Origin: CAZNDN01 sp964571815
GTDB taxonomy: Bacteria; Fibrobacterota; Chitinivibrionia; Chitinivibrionales; WJKA01
DNA length: 19,149 nt
Assembly (NCBI GenBank): GCA_964571815.1
Contig: CAZNDN010000079.1
Location: 1 to 19,149, forward strand
Reading direction: 5' to 3'
Positions within the stretch are counted from its first letter, which is position 1. Each line of letters opens with the position of its first letter. Positions 1 through 6,802 of the stretch are shown here, one piece after another. A program made the translations under genes and the position numbers. Below the pieces are notes generated by a model. That model was given only the letters and a program-made list of their open reading frames with translations, did no database searches and was not told the origin of the DNA.

Positions 1-465
1 CTTCTCCCGCGGTTCATCCGCCGGGTAGCCCAGGGGCAGAAGGATGATCGGCTCGATGTGGCAGGGCAGGGACAGCGCCTCCCGTGCCTTCCACTGATCG
101 AATGCGCCCACCCAGCAGGTACCCAGATTCAGCTCCGCCGCGGCAAGGGTTATATGGTCGACCGCAATCGCGATGTCAATGTCGCCGTAGTCTTTGCCGT
201 CCTTCCTCTTCCACGAGGTGCGCCGGTCACAGGCCGCGACGATGATCACGGGTGCGTCGATGAACCAGTCCTTATCGTAGGCTTCCCGCAGCCGGGCCTT
301 GAGCTTACGGTCACGAATCACTACGAAATGCCACGGCTGGAAGTTGCAGGCCGACGGCGCCAGGCGGCCGGCTTCCAGTATGGTACGCAGCTTCTCTTCT
401 TCCACCTCCCGGTCGTGATAACGGCGAACCGATCTTCGTGATTCGGCAAGCGTGAGAAACGACAT
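1..465 (-). CDS. Nitroreductase family protein, C-terminus cut by window edge
   Basis: Reading the minus strand from an ATG at 465 gives 155 codons without a stop to the window edge, so the C-terminus is missing. A purine-rich GGGAGG lies just upstream of the ATG and supports this start. The product begins MSFLTLAESRRSVRRYHDREV and shows the hallmarks of FMN-dependent nitroreductases. These are the basic RRSVRRY segment near residues 10-16 that contacts the FMN phosphate, the APSACNFQPWHFVVI stretch near residues 36-50, and a late LNLGTCWVGAF segment where the family contacts FMN. Members reduce nitroaromatics, quinones or flavins with NAD(P)H, usually as cytoplasmic dimers; the substrate here cannot be told. 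The size is consistent with the short (about 170-190 residue) subfamily. It is divergent from the trp genes and shows no operon partner in the window. The family call is firm; the specific reaction is unknown. Confidence 0.9.
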   Translation of the reverse strand, partial: MSFLTLAESRRSVRRYHDREVEEEKLRTILEAGRLAPSACNFQPWHFVVIRDRKLKARLREAYDKDWFIDAPVIIVAACDRRTSWKRKDGKDYGDIDIAIAVDHITLAAAELNLGTCWVGAFDQWKAREALSLPCHIEPIILLPLGYPADEPREK

Positions 466-783
466 CGAACCTCCCGCAAAGTTGAACGTGAGCCATTCCC
501 GGCATCCGGAAAGAGCAGTCTGTCGGTTGACTCCAGAATATATGTCGTTCGAGGGAGAACAATCCGATCTCACGGACGGAAACGGGGATTGCGGGGAGAC
601 TCCTCGTGCTCCGTCCTCCACCGACAGAGCGGGAGGATGAATTCCACGGGTACAACAAAATATTTTGCTTGGTGACTACTCAGGGAGACAGGTGCTTCGC
701 TCCCTGTACCACCCGAAGCACCGTGATTCCGATACTTGAGGGATCCGGCTGGGCCTCGAGCGTTTGCGGAGGGAAACGTACGT
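466..783 (+). promoter_or_regulatory. 318-nt divergent intergenic region and putative trp leader
   Basis: This stretch between the nitroreductase and trpG has no convincing protein-coding gene. I found no clean sigma70 promoter for trpG: a TTGACT at 527-532 has no -10 box at the right distance. The right half is structured. CAGGGAG (681-687) can pair with CTCCCTG (700-706), while GGTGCTTCG (691-699) can pair with CGAAGCACC (714-722). The two stems share the segment 691-706, so they exclude each other, as in attenuation leaders. A 12-codon reading frame at 637-675 (MNSTGTTKYFAW, then stop) ends in a Trp codon just before the first stem. Against attenuation, the Shine-Dalgarno-like GGGAGG abuts its ATG with no spacer, there is only one Trp codon, and neither stem is followed by a T run. 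A palindrome CAAAATATTTTG lies at 656-667. Confidence 0.35.
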
Positions 784-1353
784 ATGCTGGTGATGATCGA
801 TAATTACGATTCTTTTACCTTCAATCTTGTTCAATACCTGGCCGAGTTTCATGAGGATATCCGGGTGTTCCGCAACGACAAGATCGAGGTTGACGAGATT
901 CGCCGGATGGCCCCGGAAGGCATTGTGATCTCCCCGGGTCCCTGTACGCCGAAGGAGGCGGGTATTTCCGTGGAGGTTGCGCGAACGCTGGGGCCCTCGA
1001 TTCCCACCCTGGGGGTCTGTATCGGTCACCAGTCAATCGGGGCCGCGTTCGGGGGAGACGTCGTTCGTGCGCCGTACCTGATGCACGGCAAGACTTCCGA
1101 AATCGCGCACCGCGGCACGGGAATCTACCAGGGACTCCCCAACCCCTTCACGGCAACCCGGTATCACAGCCTTGTCGTCCGGCGGGAAACCCTTCCCTCC
1201 TGTCTGGAAATCACGGCCGAGACCGATGATGGGATCATCATGGGCATGCGTCACCGCCGGTATCCGATCGAGGGAATACAGTTTCATCCGGAGTCGATTC
1301 TCACCGAAGTCGGGAAGAGGCTGTTGGGCAATTTTGTTTCATCGCTGAGGTAG
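784..1353 (+). CDS. trpG: Anthranilate synthase component II (glutamine amidotransferase)
   Basis: This 189-residue class I glutamine amidotransferase supplies ammonia from glutamine to the chorismate-binding TrpE subunit in the first committed step of tryptophan synthesis. It opens MLVMIDNYDSFTFNLVQYL, the classic TrpG/PabA start, and has SPGPCTP at 50-56. The nucleophile Cys79 sits in GVCIGHQ, RYHSLVV lies at 126-132, and the His168/Glu170 pair of the triad sits in QFHPES. The ATG at 784 follows GGAGGG (768-773) by 10 nt. A longer reading frame from 736 adds 16 residues foreign to the family. It is first in a tight cluster with trpC (5-nt gap) and trpF. TrpG and PabA cannot be separated by sequence alone, and many bacteria use one protein for both tryptophan and folate. 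The neighbours argue for a tryptophan role. Confidence 0.95.
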   Translation: MLVMIDNYDSFTFNLVQYLAEFHEDIRVFRNDKIEVDEIRRMAPEGIVISPGPCTPKEAGISVEVARTLGPSIPTLGVCIGHQSIGAAFGGDVVRAPYLMHGKTSEIAHRGTGIYQGLPNPFTATRYHSLVVRRETLPSCLEITAETDDGIIMGMRHRRYPIEGIQFHPESILTEVGKRLLGNFVSSLR

Positions 1354-1358
1354 CACCC

Positions 1359-2162
1359 GTGGTCACGATACTGGACACTATTCTTGAGCACAAGCGGGCC
1401 GAGGTCGCCGTTCTCCGGAGACAGGGCCGCCGCTTCTCAGGCCGTGAGCGTCCGCCGCGCGCGTTCATCGATGCCCTCGCGCGTCGTCCCCGGCTGTCGC
1501 TTATTGCCGAAGTCAAGAGGGCGTCACCTTCCAGAGGAATCATTGCGGAGAACTTCGATCCCGTCAAGATCGCGGAACGCTACGAAGCGGGCGGGGCGCA
1601 GGCACTATCGGTCCTGACCGATGAGCGTTTTTTCCAGGGCTCGCCCGAGTTTCTTGTTCGCGTCGGGGAGGCGGTTTCTCTGCCGGTCCTGAGAAAAGAT
1701 TTCATTATCGATCCTCTTCAGGTTGAGCAAAGCGCCGGGCTGGGCGCCGATGCCCTCCTGCTGATCGCCGCGGCGCTGTCCAATGCTCAACTGGAGGAAT
1801 TGTACCGCGCGGCCGAAGAATTGGAGATCGTGCCGCTGGTCGAAGTGCACACGATGCGGGAGGCGGAGCGTGTCATGAGGCTCGATCCGCCTCTGCTGGG
1901 CATCAACAACCGCGATCTGGCGACGTTTTCCGTTGATATAGGCACTACGCTCGCTATCGCGGCCGAACTTCCGCCGGAGAAGATCATAGTGTCTGAGAGC
2001 GGGATCATGGACGGGAGCGGGACCGCACGATTGATGGCGGCGGGAGTGAGTGCGGTTCTGGTGGGCGAGGCGCTGATGAAGCTCGAGGACCCGGGGCCCC
2101 TGATTGAGGAGTTGCTGCATGCCGATTCGAGTGAAGATCTGCGGGATCACGCTGTACGATGA
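1359..2162 (+). CDS. trpC: Indole-3-glycerol-phosphate synthase
   Basis: This 267-residue TIM-barrel enzyme closes the ring of CdRP with loss of CO2 to give indole-3-glycerol phosphate. Active-site residues are in place by family alignment: Glu51 and Lys53 in IAEVKRASPSRG, Lys113 in LRKDF, Glu162 in LVEVH, Asn183 in GINNRDL and Ser214 in VSESGI. The phosphate-binding end VSAVLVGEALM is also intact. Translation starts at GTG 1359, with GAGG at 1347-1350, inside the last codons of trpG. The 5-nt gap implies translational coupling. It overlaps trpF by 44 bp. The length matches monofunctional TrpC, so this is not the TrpC-TrpF fusion seen in enterobacteria. Confidence 0.97.
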   Translation: MVTILDTILEHKRAEVAVLRRQGRRFSGRERPPRAFIDALARRPRLSLIAEVKRASPSRGIIAENFDPVKIAERYEAGGAQALSVLTDERFFQGSPEFLVRVGEAVSLPVLRKDFIIDPLQVEQSAGLGADALLLIAAALSNAQLEELYRAAEELEIVPLVEVHTMREAERVMRLDPPLLGINNRDLATFSVDIGTTLAIAAELPPEKIIVSESGIMDGSGTARLMAAGVSAVLVGEALMKLEDPGPLIEELLHADSSEDLRDHAVR

Positions 2163-2739
2163 CGCACGGACGGCGGCGAACCTGGGCGCCGACGCCCTGG
2201 GGTTCATCTTTCATCCGGCCAGTCCACGCTATATCGCTCCATCGGCGGCCCGCGAGATAATCGGCAAGCTCCCGCCGTTCGTGTCGAAGGTGGGTGTGTT
2301 CGTGGACCGCAACGTCCGCGATGTCATCGAAATCGCACGCGCCTCCGGGGTCGATACAATTCAGCTCCACGGCTCCGAAACGCCGAACATGTGCGACAGA
2401 ATCCCCTATCCCGTGATCAAGGCCTTTTCGGTGGACACGGAGACCGACCTGTCGCTGCTGGATGAGTACCGGGTGTCGGGTTTTCTTCTCGATACCTGGG
2501 ACAAGCGGCTCAAGGGAGGGACGGGACGTACGTTTGACTGGTCCGTTGCCGAACCGGCCTCCCGCACCCACGATACCATCATCCTCGCCGGAGGACTGGG
2601 CCCGACCAATGTCAAGGAAGCTATCGAGCAGGTGTTGCCGTACGGGATCGACGTCAACAGCGGTGTGGAAATCAGGCCGGGAGTGAAGAACCCGAAGAAG
2701 ATGAGTCACGTGATTTCAATTGTGAAAGGCCGGGAGTAA
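2119..2739 (+). CDS. trpF: Phosphoribosylanthranilate isomerase
   Basis: This 206-residue TIM-barrel enzyme performs the Amadori rearrangement of phosphoribosyl-anthranilate to CdRP, the substrate of TrpC. It begins MPIRVKICGIT with the catalytic base Cys8. The general acid is Asp125 in GFLLDTW. The family motifs KGGTGRTFDW (near 132-141), ILAGGLGPTNV and the closing GIDVNSGVE are all present. The ATG at 2119 is preceded by GAGGAG at 2106-2111, which beats the in-frame TTG at 2104. The start lies inside trpC with a 44-bp overlap, so the two are cotranscribed. No trpB or trpA follows; the next gene is unrelated. Confidence 0.97.
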   Translation: MPIRVKICGITLYDDARTAANLGADALGFIFHPASPRYIAPSAAREIIGKLPPFVSKVGVFVDRNVRDVIEIARASGVDTIQLHGSETPNMCDRIPYPVIKAFSVDTETDLSLLDEYRVSGFLLDTWDKRLKGGTGRTFDWSVAEPASRTHDTIILAGGLGPTNVKEAIEQVLPYGIDVNSGVEIRPGVKNPKKMSHVISIVKGRE

Positions 2740-2787
2740 GCCGGCCGGGCTTTGGATCGAGTGTCGAAGGCGAAAGGAGGGCCGACC

Positions 2788-3363
2788 ATGACGATGCACC
2801 GCTACGGTTTCGTTCTGCTGTTGGTCGCCGCGACTACCGGCCGCCGGCTTCATGCGGAACAGTCCGACACCGCGGTTGCGAGCGACAGCTTGCCCGCCAT
2901 TGAACTGATCGAACGTGAGTTCACGGTGCCCGGCGGCGGAAGCTCCATGGGTGCCGATGGAATGATGTATCACCATCCCGATGCCTCGTGGAAGACGTAC
3001 CGGTACGCGATCCAGGGTGTCGGCAACCGAGGGTCAATCGGATTCCTGGGGCTGAAACTGCGCCATGATGTTCGGGAGGTACCCCGCGCGAAACGGAAGA
3101 TGACCACGTACGCGGTTCTCCGCGGGCTCACACCGGTGTTGATGATTGGGGGAATATCCTGGGCAATCGTTTCGCTTTCCGATCAGATGAGTGACGACCG
3201 AAGGGACGAAGAAGGGAATCTGCCCCCTCCTGAGCTTACCGGGGTCGGTATCGGCGTGGGAATTGCCCTCCTTGCCTGGATACCCCGCATCGCGAGCAAG
3301 GGGATCGTGCCGAGGGCCGTGAATGCGTACAACGCAGGACGGGAACCAGCGGTACGGCAATGA
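2788..3363 (+). CDS. Hypothetical protein with signal peptide and two membrane segments
   Basis: I do not recognise this 191-residue protein. The ATG at 2788 follows a strong AAAGGAGG (2773-2780); an in-frame extension to 2752 would bypass that site. The N-terminus MTMHRYGFVLLLVAATTG... ending near HAEQ looks like a signal peptide. A soluble stretch of about 85 residues follows, rich in Gly and Met around GGGSSMGADGMMYHH. Two hydrophobic segments come next, near residues 105-128 (VLRGLTPVLMIGGISWAIVSL) and 146-164 (GVGIGVGIALLAWIP), separated by an acidic Pro-rich linker. It probably sits in the inner membrane or periplasm. It begins 48 nt after trpF on the same strand and may be read through from the trp genes, but nothing in it suggests a tryptophan function. 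It could be lineage-restricted. Confidence 0.7.
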   Translation: MTMHRYGFVLLLVAATTGRRLHAEQSDTAVASDSLPAIELIEREFTVPGGGSSMGADGMMYHHPDASWKTYRYAIQGVGNRGSIGFLGLKLRHDVREVPRAKRKMTTYAVLRGLTPVLMIGGISWAIVSLSDQMSDDRRDEEGNLPPPELTGVGIGVGIALLAWIPRIASKGIVPRAVNAYNAGREPAVRQ

Positions 3364-3396
3364 GTGAGGCTTCTCCATCACGATGGTGAGAGACGG

Positions 3397-3416
3397 CCCC
3401 CGGCGGAGTCCGGGGG
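3397..3416 (+). terminator. GC-rich hairpin after the trp/hypothetical gene block
   Basis: CCCCCGG (3397-3403) pairs perfectly with CCGGGGG (3410-3416) around a 6-nt loop, 33 nt after the stop of the hypothetical gene. No T run follows, so it would be a weak intrinsic terminator or a 3'-end stabilising hairpin rather than a textbook terminator. Confidence 0.4.
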
Positions 3417-3452
3417 ACCTCGTACCCGCTTACCGCGGCCGCGGTGGGTGGG

Positions 3453-3481
3453 TGGACGAGTCATATACGTATTTTCATTAT
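3453..3481 (+). promoter_or_regulatory. Possible sigma70-like promoter of the HNH gene
   Basis: TGGACG (3453-3458), a 17-bp AT-rich spacer containing ATACGTAT, then CATTAT (3476-3481). Each box matches consensus at 4 of 6 positions. The local AT-richness in a GC-rich surround and the position after a hairpin support it, but the match is modest. Confidence 0.35.
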
Positions 3482-3547
3482 TCGGGTTCCGGGGAGTGTG
3501 AAGAGGGTGCCGACCGGATGAGCGGGCGGCGGAAGAGGGTGGAAGTC

Positions 3548-4096
3548 ATGCATGAGTCACTGGTATTGAACGCAGCGGGGATCCCGGTGGGGGTGGTCTC
3601 GTGGCAGCGTGCGGTGACCCTGTACTTTGCCGAGAAGGCTCTCATCCTTTCTACCTACGAGGATTCGGTTATCAGGTCCGTGAGCCTGACCATGCCGACT
3701 CCGGCGGTGATCCAGTGCATGCGGAGTCACTACATGCCCCGGCGCTTCGTGCGCGTGCTGCCGTTCAGCCGCCGCAACGTCTATATCCGCGACAAGGGCC
3801 GCTGCCTGTACTGCGGCAGAAAAGTGGGCCTCTCAAGCTTCACGTTCGACCACGTGTGTCCCCGGTGGCGTGGTGGGAAAAGCGAATGGACCAACGTGGT
3901 GGTAAGCTGCATGCGGTGCAACTCCCGCAAGGGCGGCAAGACCCTGGAGCGCAGCGGGCTGAGGCTGTTGCGAAGGCCGTTCGCGCCGCGGCTGGACAAG
4001 GCGGCCCCGGCCAACCTGGTCAGCAGGGTGGCCGCGGAGATTCCCCACGAATCCTGGGAAGACTACATCTACTGGAATGTGATACTGGAGGAGTAG
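3548..4096 (+). CDS. HNH endonuclease family protein
   Basis: This is a 182-residue protein of the stand-alone bacterial HNH family that starts with an LVLNAxxxPVxVVSWQRAV segment (residues 5-23). The nuclease core runs from about 78 to 130. A zinc-binding CLYC pair (Cys86, Cys89) is followed by the catalytic Asp101-His102 (FDHVCPRWRGG), then Asn116 (WTNVV) and a second CMRC pair (Cys121, Cys124) leading into CNSRKGGKT. Two in-frame upstream starts exist (3383 and 3518), but homologous proteins begin at the LVLN segment, so I choose the ATG at 3548. Its ribosome site is weak (GGAAG, close to the ATG). Family members cut DNA with little sequence preference; the cellular role of this stand-alone group is not established. 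No restriction or phage gene lies next to it. Confidence 0.88.
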   Translation: MHESLVLNAAGIPVGVVSWQRAVTLYFAEKALILSTYEDSVIRSVSLTMPTPAVIQCMRSHYMPRRFVRVLPFSRRNVYIRDKGRCLYCGRKVGLSSFTFDHVCPRWRGGKSEWTNVVVSCMRCNSRKGGKTLERSGLRLLRRPFAPRLDKAAPANLVSRVAAEIPHESWEDYIYWNVILEE

Positions 4097-4165
4097 GCCG
4101 CTTCCGGCGTCTCATTGCCTGCTCGACTACCTACCCGGTGATAGTCAGTCTCAAGCCGAAGTAAG

Positions 4166-4212
4166 CAGGCTTCCGCCGGATACCGTGGTAGCGACGGTGC
4201 CGGGGAAGCCTG
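4166..4212. terminator. Long bipartite hairpin between convergent genes
   Basis: CAGGCTTCC (4166-4174) pairs with GGAAGCCTG (4204-4212). Inside it CCGG (4176-4179) pairs with CCGG (4200-4203) and ACCGT (4182-4186) with ACGGT (4194-4198), leaving a 7-nt loop: 18 base pairs in all. It lies 32 nt past the barrel-protein stop and 69 nt past the HNH stop, as expected for a shared bidirectional terminator. Neither flank has a proper T tract; the minus-strand flank (CTTACTTC) is only mildly T-rich. Confidence 0.5.
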
Positions 4213-4244
4213 TGTGTGCGTATCGTGTCTGTCTCGCCAGGAGA

Positions 4245-5030
4245 CTACTGAGCGCTGAGACCGAAGCCAAGCCCCAGGTTGAAATAAAACCCGTTGAACT
4301 TCAAGTCCGGCCCGCCTTCCACCTGGTCCTTGCCTCCCAGGTCCACGTCCCGCCGCCACTTCAACTCGGCCGGCAGGATCGAATACCCGGCCTCCAGATG
4401 CAGCATCGGACCGAAATCGAGATTGGGAACGATTGTGAAGAAATGCTTGAACGGCTTGTACCAGTCCAGCGAAGCGGCGAAGTCGATAATCAAGCCTACT
4501 TTGCCCAGCGTGGTCTGATCGTCGGTCTCGTTGATCAGCACCGCTTCGAACGTCTTGTCCGGGTCGTCGTCGGGCATGGTCCGCTTGGTCTGGAACAGGA
4601 ACGAAGAGACACCGAGACCGATCTGGGGGTAGATGCGGAGTCCGAAGTTGTTCGGTTTGAACGGCGAGATGCCGACCTGGGCAACCCCCATGCCGCCGGT
4701 AATACGGAATCGGCGATCTCTCCCGGCCAATGTGGGATCGGCGCCGCCGTCAACACCCGCCGCGGTGATGGCTTTCTCTTGAAAGATGCCGAAGCCCTTT
4801 CCACCCAGCACCAGGTGGTCGCCCAGCACGAGGTGGCCCTCACCACCGAAGGTCCACTTGTTGGACGGGAACAGGTCTTCGTTGACATAACTCAACGTCT
4901 TCAACTCGTCGTTGAGCGGTTGCAGATCGATGAATTTCTGCCCCACCAGAAACGTCCCGTAGATCCCGTCCTGCGCCCGCGGGCCCACACACACGGCCAG
5001 TACCGCCAGACATGCCACAGTTTTACGCAT
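4245..5030 (-). CDS. Probable outer-membrane beta-barrel protein, unknown function
   Basis: This 261-residue protein begins MRKTVACLAVLAVCVGPRAQDG, a good Sec signal peptide with likely cleavage around residues 19-20. The rest alternates short amphipathic strands rich in Gly, Phe and Tyr with turns. Examples are HLVLGDHLVLGGKGFGIF, FRITGGMGVAQVGIS, FGLRIYPQIGLGVSSFLF and the closing FNGFYFNLGLGFGLSAQ. This pattern fits an outer-membrane barrel. The last residue is Gln rather than the usual aromatic, a small point against it. A strong AAAGGAGGGG sits upstream of the ATG and a good promoter at 5088-5116, so it is a single-gene unit convergent with the HNH gene. No family can be named. Confidence 0.75.
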   Translation of the reverse strand: MRKTVACLAVLAVCVGPRAQDGIYGTFLVGQKFIDLQPLNDELKTLSYVNEDLFPSNKWTFGGEGHLVLGDHLVLGGKGFGIFQEKAITAAGVDGGADPTLAGRDRRFRITGGMGVAQVGISPFKPNNFGLRIYPQIGLGVSSFLFQTKRTMPDDDPDKTFEAVLINETDDQTTLGKVGLIIDFAASLDWYKPFKHFFTIVPNLDFGPMLHLEAGYSILPAELKWRRDVDLGGKDQVEGGPDLKFNGFYFNLGLGFGLSAQ

Positions 5031-5087
5031 AGCCCCTCCTTTGCGGAAATGAAGGTTGAGTTTCCCGGTTTGAAACTACTGCCCCTA

Positions 5088-5116
5088 ATTGTACAGAGAC
5101 GGCTATCGGCGGTCAA
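5088..5116 (-). promoter_or_regulatory. Sigma70-like promoter of the barrel-protein gene
   Basis: Read on the minus strand: TTGACC (5116-5111, 5 of 6), a 17-bp spacer, then TACAAT (5093-5088, 5 of 6). Transcription would begin near 5080, giving a 5' leader of about 50 nt before the ATG at 5030. This is one of the two best promoters in the window. Confidence 0.7.
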
Positions 5117-5246
5117 GGCCTCATGCGGAAACGGGCATGTTTCGGCGGTCTCCTCAGCCGTCTCCGGTGATCCCGGCATTACGGTTGCCCGCCGGTCACG
5201 CTCACGCGAGGGAGTCGGGGTATGGTTGATCGGGGCGGGAGCGTAT

Positions 5247-6703
5247 CTACCGGCCGGGGCTCAGGCGTCGTGCCGCCTGCCCGAGGGTCTCACCGATTTC
5301 GCGCAGACCCGCAANNNNNNNNNNNNNNNNNNNNNNNNNNNNNNNNNNNNNNNNNNNNNNNNNNNNNNNNNNNNNNNNNNNNNNNNNNNNNNNNNNNNNN
5401 NNNNNNNNNNNNNNCCCGTGGCTCCCAGTGAGCGCATGGCCACGAAGTAGAGCGGGACCGAGGCGGCAACGCTCACCGTGCTGATAACCATCGGCTCGAA
5501 GGTGTTCTGGACGGCATAGAAGCACCTCATCACCACGGTGTTGGCGGTGAAAGCAAACGCGCCCACAAGATAGATGGAAAGCAGCGGCGCCGTGAACGAT
5601 GTCGCCTCGTGACCGAACTTCCCGTGCTGGAACAACACCCCGAGAATATCCGGGGCCAGCACAAACAGTACACACGATACCGGAATTACCAGAATACTGA
5701 TTCGTTTGATAATCGTTACGGCCAGGCGGTTCATCTCTTGAAGCTTGCCTTCAGCCGAAAGCCGGGACATGAAGGGGTAGGAGGCGGTCGCAACACCCTG
5801 GCCGAGTACCGCCACCAGGATCATCATGGTCCTGACCGAATAGTTGAGGCTCGACATGGCGCCCTCGGAGAGAAACAGCCCGAATAAACGGAACAGCTCG
5901 ATCGAGTAGGTCATGCCGATTCCCACCACAAACGGCAGTGAGAGAACCACGAAGCTCCGCAGGTCTGTGTCGTTGAGGTGGAATCGGGGCCGGAAACGCA
6001 ACCCCGCCGCGCGGGCGCCCGGCACCTGCACGACGACGGCTCCCACGAATGCTCCACCGAGCACGCCCCAGGCGAACCCCTCGATTCCCAGCGAAGGGAT
6101 GCGGCTTCCCAGCACTCCTCCCGCAATGATTCCCGCGTTGTAGAAGAGCGGTTGCAGTGCGGGAAACAGAAACCGCCGGTGAGCAAACTGCACGGCCATC
6201 AGGAAACTCCCCCAGTAGAGGAAGAGCTGCGCCGGCATCACAATCCGTGTCAGCCGCACCGTCAGCGCGACCCATTGCGGGTCCCGCCGCAGCCCGGGTG
6301 CGGCGCCGAAAAGTCCTTTCAGCCGCTCAATCGCAAACAGAAGCTCATCGGCGTATACTACCCCGAGGGCCAGCAGAACGGCAAGCACGACGGTTCCCAC
6401 GGTGAAAAGGTTCGAGAAACACCGCCACGCTTCGTCCCGGTTGCCGGTGCTGAGATATCGCTGAATAATGGGGATGAACGTGATTGAAAGGAAGCCGCTT
6501 GCCATGAAATGATTGAGATAGTCGGGAATCAAAAATGCCGCCACGTAGGCGTCGACTTCGAACCCGGTCCCGCCGTAACCGGCAAGTACCCGTGTCCGCA
6601 CCAGGCCAAGGACCCTGCTGAGCAGGATCGACGTACCCATGACCGCCGCGGCACCGGTGATCGATTTCCCGCCTCTGTCGTGAGCATCTGCCGAAGCAGT
6701 CAT
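5247..6703 (-). CDS. murJ: Lipid II flippase MurJ (interrupted by assembly gap)
   Basis: MurJ moves undecaprenyl-linked peptidoglycan precursor across the inner membrane. The 429 residues before the gap are densely hydrophobic (about 11-12 membrane segments). They carry family landmarks: the N-terminal ILLSRVLGLVRTRVLAGYGG with its conserved Arg residues, VDAYVAAFLIPDYLNHFMASG, and LPFVVGIGMTYSIELF. The gap removes the last membrane segments. The most protein-like frame after the gap ends AGLREIGETLGQAARRLSPGR at 5247. The frame that simply continues through 100 Ns ends at 5261 with an unconvincing tail. So the true gap is probably not 100 bases; family lengths of 510-540 suggest somewhat more is missing. 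I choose the ATG at 6703. A TTG at 6739 adds 12 residues but abuts a terminator. Neither start has a good ribosome site. Confidence 0.93.
5315..5414. other. Assembly gap of 100 Ns inside murJ
   Basis: Exactly 100 consecutive Ns, the usual placeholder for a scaffold gap of unknown length. It falls in the 3' part of murJ and breaks the reading frame. Confidence 0.98.
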
Positions 6704-6735
6704 CGTTGCTGTCGTTGGGAAAGGTGTGTGTGTCG

Positions 6736-6775
6736 CCAAAGAAAGAGGGGCTCATGAGCGTAACTCATGAACCCC
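6736..6775 (-). terminator. Intrinsic terminator after the tandem-HTH gene
   Basis: On the plus strand GGGG (6747-6750) and TCATGAG (6752-6758) face CTCATGA (6764-6770) and CCCC (6772-6775) around a 5-nt loop CGTAA. In minus-strand RNA the single odd pair (6751/6771) becomes a G-U wobble, giving a continuous 12-pair stem. In plus-strand RNA it is a C-A mismatch. A T-rich tail TCTTTCTTT follows only on the minus strand. Both points mark it as a minus-strand rho-independent terminator. It sits 27 nt after the HTH gene stop and directly before murJ. Confidence 0.8.
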
Positions 6776-6802
6776 ATCGAGTCGCTTCCCGCCGAAGGTG
6801 GA

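Noticed and set aside
676..722. T-box-like string (GGGTGGTAC) on the minus strand in the trpG/nitroreductase gap
   Set aside because: It lacks the full T-box core, has no following terminator with a T run, no visible specifier stem, and the gene downstream on that strand is a nitroreductase. It is the complement of the hairpins described on the plus strand.
606..803. 65-codon plus-strand frame overlapping the trpG start
   Set aside because: Composition is not protein-like, it overlaps trpG in another frame and it has no ribosome site.
4185..5450. Long plus-strand open frame opposite the barrel protein
   Set aside because: It is antisense to the barrel gene, which has a signal peptide, strong ribosome site and promoter. 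The frame only stays open because of high GC and the N gap.
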